DNA of 64,000 bases. Source: Scilla litardierei. Lineage: Eukaryota; Streptophyta; Magnoliopsida; Asparagales; Asparagaceae. Of the stretch, positions 9,740 through 21,148 are shown piece by piece (position 1 is the stretch's first letter; every line of letters starts with the position of its first letter). Where the stretch lies: contig CM061142.1 in the NCBI GenBank assembly GCA_030789695.1, positions 569,523,281 through 569,587,280 on the forward strand. Direction: 5' to 3'. The notes beneath the pieces were generated by a model, which ran no database searches, was not told the origin of the DNA, and saw nothing but the letters and a program-made list of their open reading frames with translations. The position numbers and the translations under genes are program-made.

Positions 9740-12700
9740 AATCTATATGACTAGTGGACAGTGCATCAACGCACTTTATTTTCAGTGTATAGACTACTTT
9801 ACGAGCATTAGTTGTCACTCTGGTCCATTGAGAACAATCTCAGGACCAGCTGACATAATAGAAGGATCAGGGGAATCAATCATTTTGCTCCCTAATAACA
9901 CACACATTAAACTTAGAGATGCACTATACTCACCTAAATCAATCCGAAATCTTCTAAGTTTTAAAGATATCCGTTTAAACGGGTATCACTTAGAGACAGT
10001 CGAGGATAATAAAAAAGAATACTTGCACGTAACATCCCTTACAAATGGTATAAAAACCATTGTGGAACATATCGAGGGACACCCCGCGGGTCTCTACCAG
10101 ACAAGTATTCACTCTCCAGAAGTATACATGACGGAGCACCTGCAGTGCCATCAAATACAAGAATTCCAACTCTGGCATAGTAGACTGGGACACCCTGGAT
10201 CTGTTATGATGTATCGCATCATAAATAGCTCAAGGGGTATAAATTTGAAAAACCTGATGATCCTTCAAAAAGGTAATTTCTCATGTCAACCTGTTACAAG
10301 GGTAAACTAATAACGAGACCCTCTCCACTTAAAGTGGACTTGAAGTCTCCTAGCTTTCTGGAGAGAATCCACGGGGACATTTGTGGACCTATACACCCAT
10401 TAAGTGATCCCTTCAGGTACTTTATGGTCCTGATAGATGCATCTACTAAGTGGTCACATGTGTGTCTAATGTCCACCCGTAACTTGGCATTTTCCAAGCT
10501 TTTAGCTCAGATAATCAAGTTGCGGGCCCACTTCCCCGATCACCAGATAAAGAAACTTCGTCTAGATAATGCGGGGGGGGGGGAGTTTACAGTTCAAGTT
10601 TTTCTAGACTATTTCCAAGCATCGGGCATTGAAGTTGAACATCTTGTAGCACTTGTTCACACCCAAAAATGGGTTAGCAGAATCTCTAATAAAGAGACTG
10701 CAATGGATTGCTCGTCCATTAATACTTAAATCACAGTTGCCGGTGAATGCATGGTGTCATGCAATATTGCATGCTGCATATTTAATAAAATACAGACCTT
10801 CTGGAGGTCAGTCATCTTCTCCTATGCAATTAGCACTTGGAGTACCACCAATTGTCTCACATTTGAGAATATTTGGTTGTGCAATATACGTCCCCATAGC
10901 ACCACCACAAAGGACAAAGATGGGTCCACAACGTCGTATAGGCATTTATGTTGGGTTTGACACGCCCTCCATAATAAGATTCCTAGAACCCCTTACGGGA
11001 GACGTTTTCAAGGCATGTTTAGAAGACTGTGAATTTGATGAAACATCATTTCCAAGACTAGGCTTACAAACCAAGAAGCCTGAAGCTTCAGAGAGTATCT
11101 CTTGGGATACACAAAAATTAAGTCACTTTGATCCACCTACAAGCCAGCGTGAGGAGGATGTCCTGAAGATTCTCCATATCCAAAACACTGTCCATCTCTT
11201 ACCGGACAAATTTACTGACAACCAGAAGATTGTCAGATCACACGTCCCTGATGTTAACACTCCAGCTAGGATTGACATACCGTAAAATGGATGCAACCCG
11301 CCTACAGCAGAGATGGTTGGACATCTTAAAAAGAGAGGACGACCACCGGGATCCAAGGATCAAGTCTCTCGAAAGAGTAGGACCCTTGGCAATGGTCAAA
11401 AAATACCACCACAGGATGCTACTATAAGCACTGCTCCCACATCTCTCCCAAACTCTCAAAGAGAGGAAAAACTGGGAGAAAATGAAGTTTCGATACATGA
11501 TGTACGAACTGGCGAGTATTGGGAAAGAAAGAGCACCATTGTAGATGACACATTTGCGTGCAATATTGCCATCAATGTCGTGTACTGCGACGATGATATT
11601 GAACCACACTCTCTGACAAAATGTCAAAGCAGAGATGATTGGCCAAAGTGGAAAGCGGCAATAGGAGTGGAGTTGGACTCACTCACAAACGCAAGGTCTT
11701 CGGACCAATTGTCCAGACACCAAAAGGTGTAAATCTGTGGGTTATAAATGGGTATTTGTTAGAAAAAGAAATAAACAAAATGAGATCGTTCGCTACAAAG
11801 CAAGGCTTGTAGCGCAGGGTTTTACCCAACGTCCAGGGGTGGATTTTGACGCCATATAATCCCCGGTCATGGACGCGGTCACCTTCTGATTACTTATTGG
11901 ATTACAGCTCAAAAATGTTTGGATATGCAGCTTATGGACGTCGTGACTGCATACCTATATGGCAATTTAGACCGAGACATCTTTATGAGATTGCCTGACA
12001 GTTATTCTTTTGCCTGCAGCACTAAAAGAGAGACAACATGACATCTACTCAGTGAAACTGCAAAGATCATTATATGCTCTGAAACAATCTGGAAGGATGT
12101 GGTATAATAGACTGAGTGAATTTCTTGCGAAGAAATGATTTGCAAATGACCATGTCTGTCCTTGCATATTTATTAGAGCAAAGGCAACATGATTTGTCAT
12201 TATAGCCGTCTAAGTGAACGACTTGAACCTCATCAGATCTCCTGAAGAGATCACTGAGATTTCTAGAAGCTTGACGAAATTTTCGAGATGAAAGACCTCG
12301 GAAAGTCAAAATTCTGTTTATATCTTCAAATAGAGCATCTTAACGATGGGATCCTGTTACATCAGTCAACTTATACATCGAACTTACTGAAAAGGTTCCA
12401 AATGGATAAGTGACACCCCCTCAATACCCCTATGGTCGTGAGATTATTGGATGTACATAAAGACCCCTTCCGACCGCTGGAAGATGGGGAGGAAGTACTA
12501 GGCCCTGAAGTGCTTTATTTAAGTGCTATTGGTGCACTCCTTTACCTGGCAAACTGCACTCACCCTGACATAGCATTTGCAGTCAACTTACTAACCAGAT
12601 ATAGTGCTGCACCTACACAGCGGCACTAGGTCGAAGTAAAGCATCTTTTGCGCTTCCTCCAATGGTCCATAGACTTAGGTCTATTCTACAGGAAAGGGGC

Positions 12701-13241
12701 AACAACAGGTTCAGTTGGTTATGCTGATGCAGGTTACAGATCCGATCCTCATACAGAGAAGTCTCAAACCGGATACATGTTCACTTATGGCGGCACTGTT
12801 ATATCTTGGAGATATGTGAAGCAGACCATGACGACCATCTCATCCACACATTTAGAACTTCTAGCGATCCATAAAGCAAGTAAAGAGAGTTTCTGGCTAC
12901 GTTCTGTGATCCAGCACATTCTTACCTTTACCGACCTGAAGCCTGGCGTTCTTGAGCCTACTACAATCTATGAAGACAATGCAGCATGTATTACCCAGCT
13001 ACAGAACGGTTACATCAAAGGCGACAAGACGAAGCATATCTCTCCCAAGTTCTTCTGGACGCATGACCTTCAGAAGCAAAAGCATATTGAGGTACAGACG
13101 ATCCAATATTGTAATAACTTGGCAGATTTGCTTACCAAATCCCTGCCTACTAGTATCTTTGAGAAACTTGTAAGTGGGATTGGGATGAGTAGAGTGAGAA
13201 AATGTAAACTAGGTCAGGATGAGAGAACTATGAATGTATAG
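9740..13241 (+). pseudogene. pol: copia 1 pol (protease-integrase-RT-RNase H, heavily broken)
   Basis: Fragments of the copia polyprotein in the usual order: protease remnant (about 9745-10080); GAG-pre-integrase (QLWHSRLGHPGS, near 10170); integrase core (IHGDICGPIH, LDNAG) to about 10729 and on in another frame to 11285; then reverse transcriptase from about 11735 ([13 protein letters not shown] motif) and RNase H (12648-13241, YEDNAACITQL). A frame change sits in a run of nine or more G at about 10572-10582. The RT part (11735-12430) has many stops and indels. The C-terminus, with the IKGDKTKHISPKFFWTH motif, is better preserved. Confidence 0.88.
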
Positions 13242-13540
13242 ATACATAGGAGACTGATGTATAGATTCCTAGGAAATCTGCAAGCCTGAAGCTTGGTCAG
13301 ATGAGGGGGAGTCAACCGTTGTGTTGTACTCTTTTCTCTTGGCTATTGGTTTTTCCCACAGGGTTTTCTATAGTCAAGTTTTTGACGAGGCAACCTCGTT
13401 GACTCTGGATCCTGAAGTATCCACCCCTATACACATCCCTAAAACAGGGGAAGTTATGGAGAAACTGTTCTTTATTTAACAAGGCAGGTGTCCTAACTTG
13501 GATCTTGAAGAATCCACCTCTTATTCCATGTTGGCTGGAT

Positions 13541-13549
13541 AAGGGGAAG
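13541..13549 (+). other. Polypurine tract of copia 1
   Basis: AAGGGGAAG lies directly before the 3' LTR TGTTG, the expected place for the plus-strand primer. A similar GATGAGGGGGAG lies about 250 bp upstream, just after the pol stop. Confidence 0.75.
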
Positions 13550-13679
13550 TGTTGTGAATAGGCACATTGGGCACATTGGGCACATTGGGCATCCACCCAC
13601 CATTGAATGCTATATATATATGAGGGCAGTGGGATCCTAACCCCATACACCTTTTACCCTACGCTTTCCCTTCATAACA
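13550..13679 (+). repeat. 3' LTR of copia 1
   Basis: 130 bp from TGTTGTGAATAGG to TTCATAACA, followed by the TSD copy TGAAT. Near its start the 9-mer GCACATTGG is repeated three times, which makes it longer than the 5' LTR. Confidence 0.9.
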
Positions 13680-13725
13680 TGAATTTAAATCTTCTGTTTG
13701 CAGACTGAATCCATCCGAACCCTTA

Positions 13726-13755
13726 GGGTGCGTTTGGTTTAGGGTAAAATAAAAG

Positions 13756-13786
<31 letters not shown>

Positions 13787-14120
13787 GAAAAAGGAAAGTG
13801 AAAGAAAAACAATTTTGATGTTTGGTTGTTAGGAAAGTTAAATAACAAATTGCATTTGAAAAAAATAATTTTGAGTTAGTTTGGTGGCTTGCAAACTTTT
13901 CCTCTTCAAATAAGTCCCCAATTTAAATTTTTATGTCTTTCTCTCATTTTCCATAGGGGTTGGGAGAGAAAATTAGAAAGAAAATTGTAATGTATAATTT
14001 TCTCTCATTTTCTTTCCGTTTCCTTTTCATTTTGCTTTTCTTTCTAACCAAACAATGAAAAATAGTTTTCTTTCTAACTTTCTTTCCTTTTCTTTCCTTT
14101 TCCTTCAAACAAAACACACC
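13726..14120. mobile_element. MITE-like sequence with GGGTGCGTTTGGTTT termini
   Basis: The left end is GGGTGCGTTTGGTTT and the right end CAAACAAAACACACC, an imperfect inverted pair that is common at plant DNA transposon ends. The interior is rich in GAAAGAAA/TTTCTTTC, largely self-complementary and without coding capacity. No clean target duplication was found. The superfamily (Tourist-like or other) is uncertain. Confidence 0.4.
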
Positions 14121-14156
14121 GCCGTCCCAACTTTCTGGCCAAAGAACTTACTACTT

Positions 14157-14256
14157 CATACTCTTCTTCCATTCTCTTTGTCCCTCCCGCTCCACCTCAT
14201 GGTGGTCATACTCTTCTTCCATTCTCTTTGTCCCTACCGCTCCACCTCATTGTGGC
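14157..14256. repeat. Two tandem copies of a 50-bp unit
   Basis: CATACTCTTCTTCCATTCTC begins both copies (14157 and 14207). The copies differ at only a few positions. Confidence 0.85.
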
Positions 14257-14422
14257 CATCGGGCCGAGCCGGCCTGTGGCCTGTTTAACCGGATGATCCG
14301 GTCTGGATAGGTGACTGGCCAATAGCGAGAACGGCCCATGGCCCGGACCAGGCCAGGCTTAATGTATTTTTTTAAAAAATAAATAAATATTCCAAGAAAA
14401 ACTTAAAATTCTAATAAATTCT
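14257..14422. other. Short intergenic segment
   Basis: Holds a GC-rich piece with CCGGATGATCCGG (a small palindrome) and AT-rich DNA. No gene is seen. Confidence 0.5.
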
Positions 14423-14569
14423 TGTTATGAATTATGATCTAGAAGAGAAACCCCTAGCTCTTTATTTATAGCAGGTGGAGGAGCGTATAGAGATAAGATA
14501 CAATAGATACGGACTTATCTATAAGATAAGACGTGATCCTAACTAACTCATCAACATCCGTTCACAACA
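14423..14569 (-). repeat. LTR of copia fragment 3
   Basis: 147 bp starting TGTTATGAATTATG and ending TTCACAACA on the plus strand. On its right is CTCTCCCTTAT, the complement of a polypurine tract (ATAAGGGAGAG). This makes it the 3' LTR of a minus-strand copia related to copia 1 and 2. Confidence 0.75.
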
Positions 14570-14997
14570 CTCTCCCTTATCCAGCCATGGGTGTAGACTC
14601 TGCTCTTGAATACTCCAGGATTCTGAGTGTAGCAGGAGTCTCGCATGATGTAGAAACTTCAGGATCTGAGTTGATGAGGTTTGCCTCGTTAAAATCTTTA
14701 GCTATGAAAAACCCTGTGGGAAAAACCATAGGTAAGGAAAAAGAGTACAAACAATCTCTAACTACCCCTGATATGTACAAGCACTCAGGCTTTCAGATCT
14801 CTTAAGCGCATCATCCCAATTTTCTGTACAAACTTCCCAAAGGTAGCAGTAGGAAGGGCTTTAGTGAACAAGTCTGCCAGGTTGTAACATGATTGTACTT
14901 GTCTGACGTCGATCTCGCCATCTCTTTGTAGCTCATGCGTCCAGAAGAATTTAGGTGAAATATGCTTCGTTCTGTCGCCTTTGATGTAGCCACCTGA
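14570..14997 (-). pseudogene. pol: copia fragment 3: 3' end of pol (RNase H C-terminus)
   Basis: The minus-strand frame 14785-15006 codes for YIKGDRTKHISPKFFWTH and NLADLFTKALP, the same C-terminal motifs as copia 1 and copia 2. The frame is cut at about 14995, where the chromovirus LTR begins. The 3' untranslated part also matches the other two copies (GCCTCGTTAAAATC, AACCCTGTGGGAAAAACC). No other part of this copy is visible. Confidence 0.85.
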
Positions 14998-15699
14998 TGT
15001 GTCCACATTTTCTACTATTTTTATACCATCATTTCATTGCATCTCATGCTATTTTCGCATCCAAATCCCATATTTTACTGCGATATTTCATTTCTGTCAC
15101 GACCCGCTTCCCTAAAATGGAGGCGAGACGTGAAAAGGTCCGCACGGGAGTGGAGCTGTGAAGCCCCAAACCCGATAAGCGTCCACAATACATAAACAGG
15201 TCCCTGTAACCACAACAGAATAACAATAATAACACAAGGCGAGACTGAAATAAAATTCCACATCTCACAAATTGTCCAACATCAAAAATAAGTCCAACAT
15301 CCAGAAAAGCCACCAGGCTAAAAGAAAAGAGTCTAAAGGCCCAGAACAAGGCCAACAAAAAGCAGCGACATAACAAAGTATAGGTGCTACGCACCGATAA
15401 CAAAACAACTGTCTAAACAAGGTAAAGCACAACGAAGACACTAGGACTGGTCCCCAGTGTCCACGTACTCCCCGTCAAACACAAGCTCGGGCTCGGCGTC
15501 AGCAAACACCTCGTCCTCAACAAGGTACTCGGGCTCAGGATCTAACATGTGTCACCCAAAAGAGTAAAGGGGCACATGTCAGCAAGTCTAAAAGACTTGG
15601 GCAAGGAAACTGAAAGTAGGCAACTAGCAACCTAGCAGTTTAGTATGCATGACATGGCAGTTAAGTATGATGCAACAGTTTAAAAGAGAGGCAAGCATG

Positions 15700-16030
15700 C
15701 ACAATGTAGCAAAAGCTACCAAATCACTAATCACTTATCATTTAACACTTATCACGTAACACTTATCACTTAACACTTATCACTTATCACTTATCACTTA
15801 GTGCATAGAGAGTCCACCTGCTGGCCAGCTCGTGGCTCAGTCCGCTTATCTCTATCACTATTAATCATTTATCACTGTTTATCACTTAGTGCATAGAGAG
15901 TCCACCTGCTGGCCAGCTCGTGGCTCAGTCCGCTTATCTCTATCACTATTAATCACTTGAACACTAGAGATTTCACCTGCTGGCCGGAGTGGCGGATCAG
16001 GCCACTCGGCTCAGTCCGCTTATCTCTTAC
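15700..16030 (-). repeat. Repeat array in the R/U5 part of the chromovirus LTR
   Basis: Many short CACTTATCACTTA units surround two near-identical copies, and a third degenerate copy, of a block containing CACCTGCTGGCC and GGCTCAGTCCGCTTATCTCT. Confidence 0.8.
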
Positions 16031-16857
16031 CCCACCCATGTGTGTCGAGCGTTGGGGTTTCCAACTACAGGGCTCGCTTCTGGAACACGAGCCAGGAAAA
16101 TAATAGCATTGTAGCGTGTGCTACACAATCACGACGACAATCAAAATGCAATGCTAGGAACAGATAATTGCGTACCGTTAATTGAATTCAAACGTGACAG
16201 GCAAGATGCAATGACATGAACATATTCGCGTACCGTTAATTGAAAGTAAACATGACATGGTAATTGTGCAACATGCTAAAAGTCGGAACTAGCTTCGTTG
16301 TCAAGCTAGTTCCCCAATTTGCGCCTAGGCGAGTATCATTTCGTCGCCTAGTCTCTTTTACGCCTACATTAAGCAATTGGCCTAAAACATGGCCTAAACC
16401 CTAAGTGGCAAGTTTCACTTGCCTAGCACCGGGGATTGACGATCACTTCGTCACACGGATGCTATCTACGGGGGAAATCGCTGTTTTGGGGGAGACAAAC
16501 ATCAAACACATGAAATTAATTAGGGTTTCACCAAAATTATCAATAAGTTATGAAAACAACGGTAGAACGATTTCTTACCGAGAGGAGACGGAAGAAACAC
16601 TCCGAGGAACCCTAGGATCAGATCTGGAAGCAAATGGAGAAGTTTGGGGAAACTAGGGTTTTGGGGGATTTGGGGATTTTGATGGGTTTGGGTGAGATTT
16701 TGGGGAAGATGAGAGGTGGATGGAGTGAATGGTTGGATTGGATGATGATTCTAGGGCTTGGAATGGAGAAATGGAGCTTGGAGGAAGATGGGGGCTGAAG
16801 AGGGAAGTTTTTAGGGTTTTGGATCGTGTTGGAGAAGAAGAAGTAGTTTGGGTTGGG

Positions 16858-16865
16858 TATAAATA
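16858..16865 (-). promoter_or_regulatory. TATA-like box of the chromovirus LTR
   Basis: TATTTATA on the minus strand within CCTATTTATACCC. It lies just downstream (in sense) of the GACCGACTAG array. Confidence 0.55.
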
Positions 16866-16905
16866 GGTTGAGCTGGCGGCTGCCCAGAAATTAGGGTTTT
16901 AACAC

Positions 16906-17330
16906 TGGTTAGTCGGTCAAAGAGCAACCACTGACCGACTAGTTTGGCAACTAGTCGGTCGGTCGACCAACGCAGACCGACTAAGTGCAAACAGTAACTC
17001 CTGAACGAAAATAGGATTTTAGAGTTAGTCGGTCCATGAACAAGTACTGACCGACTAGTTTAGCATCTAGTCGGTCGATGAACGTTCTTAGACCGACTAA
17101 GAGTAAACAGTAGCTGATACAAAAATAAGATGATGAGTTAGTCGGTTCAAGAAGCATTGCTGACCGACTAGTTTGCAACCTAGTCGGTCAACCAACGTTC
17201 TTAGACCGACTAACGATAAACAGTAACTCCTGAGAAATTTAGAAAGCTAACTAGTCGGTCCAAGAAGGATTGCCGACCGACTGGATCGTCATCTAGTCGG
17301 TCGGTGCCCCTTCTTATACCGGCTAATGAG
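16906..17330 (-). repeat. Array of GACCGACTAG / CTAGTCGGTC inverted motifs in LTR U3
   Basis: About four tandem units of roughly 120 bp. Each contains CTAGTCGGTC and its complement GACCGACTAG, separated by short spacers such as AACAGTAACTCCTGA. The array lies immediately upstream of the TATA-like box, so it occupies the promoter-proximal part of U3. Confidence 0.88.
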
Positions 17331-17596
17331 CACAGAAAAGTACCGATACGGAGCGCGGGGCCCCGGGATCGATTCCTAAGACTCCTAGGCTTGATCTAAC
17401 AGTTAGATACGACCGTTATGAAGTCCATCACGAGTTACATACTTCTTAATCGACAATCCTAAGGAAGAAACGAGAAAATACGACGAATCGATCGAAAATG
17501 AAATCTATGGAGACGAAAACCACACAAGAGGAGAAAATCCACCAAAATACATATTATATTATATTAAATCCAGATTCATGAAAAGCAGTCGTTACA

Positions 17597-17609
17597 TCCT
17601 CCCCAACTT
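17597..17609 (-). other. Polypurine tract of the chromovirus
   Basis: AAGTTGGGGAGGA on the minus strand, directly before the LTR start TGTAACGAC. Confidence 0.75.
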
Positions 17610-17642
17610 AAGAAAAATTCCGTCCTCGGAATTTCCAAAAAT

Positions 17643-20600
17643 TCACGAGTCCGGAAACAAAAGTGGGAAACGCTCTCGCATCTCATCCTCATTCTCCCAA
17701 GTAGAATCTCCAGGTGAACCGTGTCGCCACATCACCCTCACAAGATTGACAATCTTGTTCCGAAGCGATTTTTGACGCCTGTCCAGAATCTGCACTGGAT
17801 GCTGGTCATACGTCATATCGGGGCGAACGGTAATCTCCGAAAAATCCACCGCATGAGACGGATCGCTAATGTATCGACGAAGCTGTGACACATGGAAAAC
17901 ATTGTGAACTCCTTCCAAATATGGCGGCAAGGCCAAGCGGTAAGCTACCTCGCCAACCCTCTCCAAAACATCAAACGGTCCAATGTATCGCGGGCTCAAC
18001 TTCCCACGCTTCCCAAAACGAATCACACCACGATTCGGGGAAATCTTCAAGAACACATGGTCGCCCGGCTGAAACTCCAAAGGACGACGTTTAGCATCCG
18101 CCCAATGCTTAAAACGGTCCTGAGCAATTCTCAACCTCTCCCGAATATTCCTGACGATCTCCATGGCCTCCACGATCATCTCAGGTCCCAACAACTCCCG
18201 ATCACCAACGTCATCCCAACTCAATGGCGATCGACATTTCCTCCCATAAAGAGCGGCGAAAGGCGCCATGCCAATACTCGCCTGGAAGCTGTTGTTGTAA
18301 GAGAACTCCACCAAATGCAGATGGTCCTCCCACGAACCCTTGAAATCCAACATGCACGCCCTCAGCATGTCTTCCAAAATCTGAATCGTCCTCTCGGACT
18401 GGCCATCCGTCTGCGGATGGTACGCCGTGCTGAAACTCAGACGCGTACCCAAGCTCTTCTGCAAACTCTGCCAGAACTGAGATGTGAACCTCGTGTCTCT
18501 GTCAGACACGATACTCACGGGGACTCCGTGAAGTCGCACAACCTCCTGCACGATTCACGTTACATCACTATCTAAACTAGGAAAAGGAAATAAAACGGAG
18601 AGTAAAAGAATTTTACCTCCATATATCTCCTCGCTAGCGCCTCAGTGGACTGTCCCACTCGGAACGGAATAAAGTGAGCAGATTTGGTCAATCGATCTAC
18701 GATCACCCAAATCGCGTCATTCTGCTTCGGACTCCGAGGTAGTCCAGTCACGAAATCCATAGTGATGTGTTGCCACTTCCACTCCGGAATCGGAAGCGGT
18801 TGTAGTAACCCGGCCGTACGCTGATGCTCCGCCTTCACTTGCTGGCAAACCAAGCACTTGGCTACACTCCGAGCCACGCTCCTCTTCATACCATACCACC
18901 AATAATTCAGACGAAGATCCTGGTACATCTTGGTGCCACCAGGATGCACAGAATACGGCGAACTGTGTGCCTCCACCATCAACTCCTCTCTGATATCCCC
19001 AGCAGGCACACACAACCTGGCTCCAAACCTCAGCGAGCCATCCTCATGAATCAAAAAGTCAGTCCGCAGACCGGCTTCCACCTGCTCCCGAATCTTCACC
19101 AGCTTCGGATCCTCAGCCTGGCCAGCCTTAATCCGATCCACGATCGTCGACTGTACCTGCATGTACATCAACGAAGAAGCCTCCCCAGGAAGAACAATCT
19201 CCACACCAGACTCGTAAAAATCCTGATGCAATCTCCACTGCAAGGTCAAAATCATCACCGCTGGAAGCCTACTCAAAGCATCTGGAACCACATTCACCTT
19301 GCCAGGGTGATACTGCAAATCAATCTCATAATCCGCCATAAGCTCCAACCATCGACGCTGTCGCATGTTGAGCTCCATCTGAGTGAAAATGTACTTCAAG
19401 ATTTCGTGATCGGTGAAAATCTTCACTTTCTCACTCAGCAAGAAGTGCCTCCAAATCTTAAGAGCAAACACAACGGCAGCCAACTCCAAATCATGCGTCG
19501 GATAATTCTTCTCATGAACCTTAAGCTGACGTGACGCATACGCCACAACATGCCCGTGCTGATGCAACACACAACCGAGACCCTTGCCAGAAGCATCGCA
19601 AAAGATCTCAAATCCACCGCTGCGATCAGGCACACCAAGAATAGGGGCACTCGTCAACCTCTCCTTCAGAACACCAAAAGCACCCTCACAATCACCCGAC
19701 CAAACGAAAGCAACATCCTTCCGCGTCAACCTGGTCATCGGCTCAGCAATACTAGAAAAGTCCTTAATGAATCGCCGATAATAACCGGCAAGTCCAAGGA
19801 AACTCCGAACCTCAGATGCTGACGATGGAACAGGCCACTCCCTGATGGCCCTAATCTTCTCGGGATCCACTGAAATACCATCTCCAGTCACCACATGCCC
19901 CAGAAAAGCAACTCGATCCAGCCAAAACTCGCACTTCGAAAACTTAGCATACAAACGATGCTTCCTCAAGATTTCCAATACCGTCCTCAAGTGCGATGCA
20001 TGCTCTTCCTCCGACTTCGAATAGATCAGAATGTCGTCAATAAAGATAACGACAAACTTATCCAAAAAGTCGTAGAAAATCAGGTTCATCAGATTCATGA
20101 AAACTGCGGGCGCGTTAGTTACACCGAAAGGCATAACCACAAACTCATAGTGTCCATACTTCGTCCTGAACGCTGTCTTCGGAACATCATCCCTCTTCAC
20201 CCTCAACTGATGGTAACCACTCCTCAAATCCAATTTAGAAAACACCCTCGAACCTCCAAGCTGATCAAACATATCATTGATGCGAGGCAACGGGTATTTA
20301 TTCTTAATGGTTACCGCATTCAATCCCCGATAGTCCACGCACATGCGACGCGAACCATCCTTCTTCTTAACCAGCAACACCGGTGCTCCCCACGGAGACA
20401 CACTAGGATTAATATAACCCTTCAGCAACAGCTCATCCAACTGCTTCCGCAACTCTTCCAACTCTGCAGGTGCCATACGATACGGCGCCTTCGAAATCGG
20501 CTGCGCACCTGGAACAAGATCGATAGAAAATTCCAGAGCTCGATCAGGCGGCAGACCAGACATTTCCTCGGGGAAGACGTCGCCAAAATCTCGCACCACA

Positions 20601-21036
20601 GCTGGCCATTCCAGCTCCATCTGCATAGCCACAGCCTCCACCGGCCTGGCCTGAAATCTGACAGGACCAAGCGAACTGCTACCACGACTGAACTCAAATA
20701 CTGGATGTCCGGGAATCTCGAACACCACCTTCTTCCTCCGACAGTCGATCGTAGCATAGAAGCTCGCAAGCCAGTCCATCCCAAGAACTGCATCATAGTT
20801 GATGATGTCGTGGACAATGAAATCCGCAAAAAGCTCATGTCCACAGACCACCAACGAGCAAGAATTGCAACCACGATGCACCGAGACCACACCATTCCCT
20901 GTAACGATATTCCAACTCTTGGGGAGAGGGGACGTCGACAAGGAATGCCTCTCCACGAAGCTCCGAGAAATAATGCACATCGATGCACCAGAGTCAAAGA
21001 GGACTCGTGCAGGAAATGTGCAAACCAAAATCACAC
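17643..21036 (-). CDS. pol: Chromovirus pol: protease, RT, RNase H, integrase, chromodomain (two exons)
   Basis: In order: aspartic protease (LFDSGAS, near 20985), reverse transcriptase ([25 protein letters not shown] with catalytic DD near 20035), RNase H ([15 protein letters not shown]), an HHCC zinc finger ([12 protein letters not shown]), integrase core ([11 protein letters not shown], then [11 protein letters not shown] and [12 protein letters not shown]) and a chromodomain-like tail ([20 protein letters not shown]). The frame is open except for one break at 18546-18616. That break has GT..AG ends and joins the two frames in phase 0, so I read it as an intron, not decay. The upstream edge at 21036 is the acceptor of a second candidate intron leading from gag. 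The Met at 21043 would lie inside that intron and is unlikely to be the true start. Few other lesions are visible. Confidence 0.85.
18546..18616 (-). other. Candidate 71-bp spliceosomal intron in integrase
   Basis: In sense it begins GTAAAATTC after GAG and ends CGTGCAG before GAGG. Its first half is T-rich. It holds in-frame stops, its length is not a multiple of three, and its removal joins the upstream frame (lowest codon base 18617) to the downstream frame (18543) in phase 0, within a conserved stretch of integrase. Confidence 0.72.
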
Positions 21037-21148
21037 CTAACAATCAATTAACAATCAAAACCTAGTCTAGCAAACAAACATGTTCCAGCAAACAACATAA
21101 TCTAACAATCAAACCAGCTAGGAAAGTAACAGCTAGATTGAGGATTAC
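21037..21148 (-). other. Candidate 112-bp spliceosomal intron at the gag-pol junction
   Basis: In sense it starts CAG|GTAATCC and ends GATTGTTAG|GTG. It is strongly T-rich with a TTAAT branch-like motif near the 3' end, as in plant introns. It contains the gag stop (21102-21104). Removal joins gag to protease in phase 1 across one shared Gly codon. Confidence 0.75.

Larger units (their letters stand above)
7311..13679 (+). mobile_element. Ty1/copia LTR retrotransposon 1 (decayed, with TSD)
   Basis: A complete but degenerate copia element. LTRs at 7311-7429 and 13550-13679 start TGT and end TTCATAACA. They are flanked by the perfect 5-bp duplication TGAAT (7306-7310 and 13680-13684). Internal order is primer-site-like sequence, long leader, gag, protease, integrase, reverse transcriptase and RNase H, which is the Ty1/copia order. 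The coding part has at least one nonsense codon in gag and many frameshifts and stops in pol, so it cannot support its own movement. Its proteins and 3' end closely resemble the minus-strand copia at 26.5-33.6 kb, so both belong to one family. Confidence 0.93.
14998..17596 (-). repeat. 3' LTR of the chromovirus
   Basis: In sense it starts TGTAACGACTGC at 17596, just after a purine tract, and ends near 15000 in CACATCA. It holds a GACCGACTAG repeat array (16906-17330), then a TATA-like box (16858-16865), then a second repeat array (15700-16030) in the part expected to be transcribed. Open frames inside it (15044-15403, 16405-16656) show no domains. Confidence 0.82.

Noticed and set aside
13726..14120. 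Assigning the MITE-like sequence to Tourist/PIF-Harbinger
   Set aside because: The termini are suggestive, but the expected 3-bp TTA/TAA duplication was not found on both sides.
15044..15403. Minus-strand 119-residue hydrophobic frame, candidate membrane protein
   Set aside because: Lies inside the chromovirus LTR; no start context, no family resemblance.
18824..19534. Plus-strand frames of 200-380 residues opposite chromovirus pol (also 19895-21040, 17892-18575)
   Set aside because: Shadows of the minus-strand coding frame, rich in Arg/His/Gln from antisense codons.
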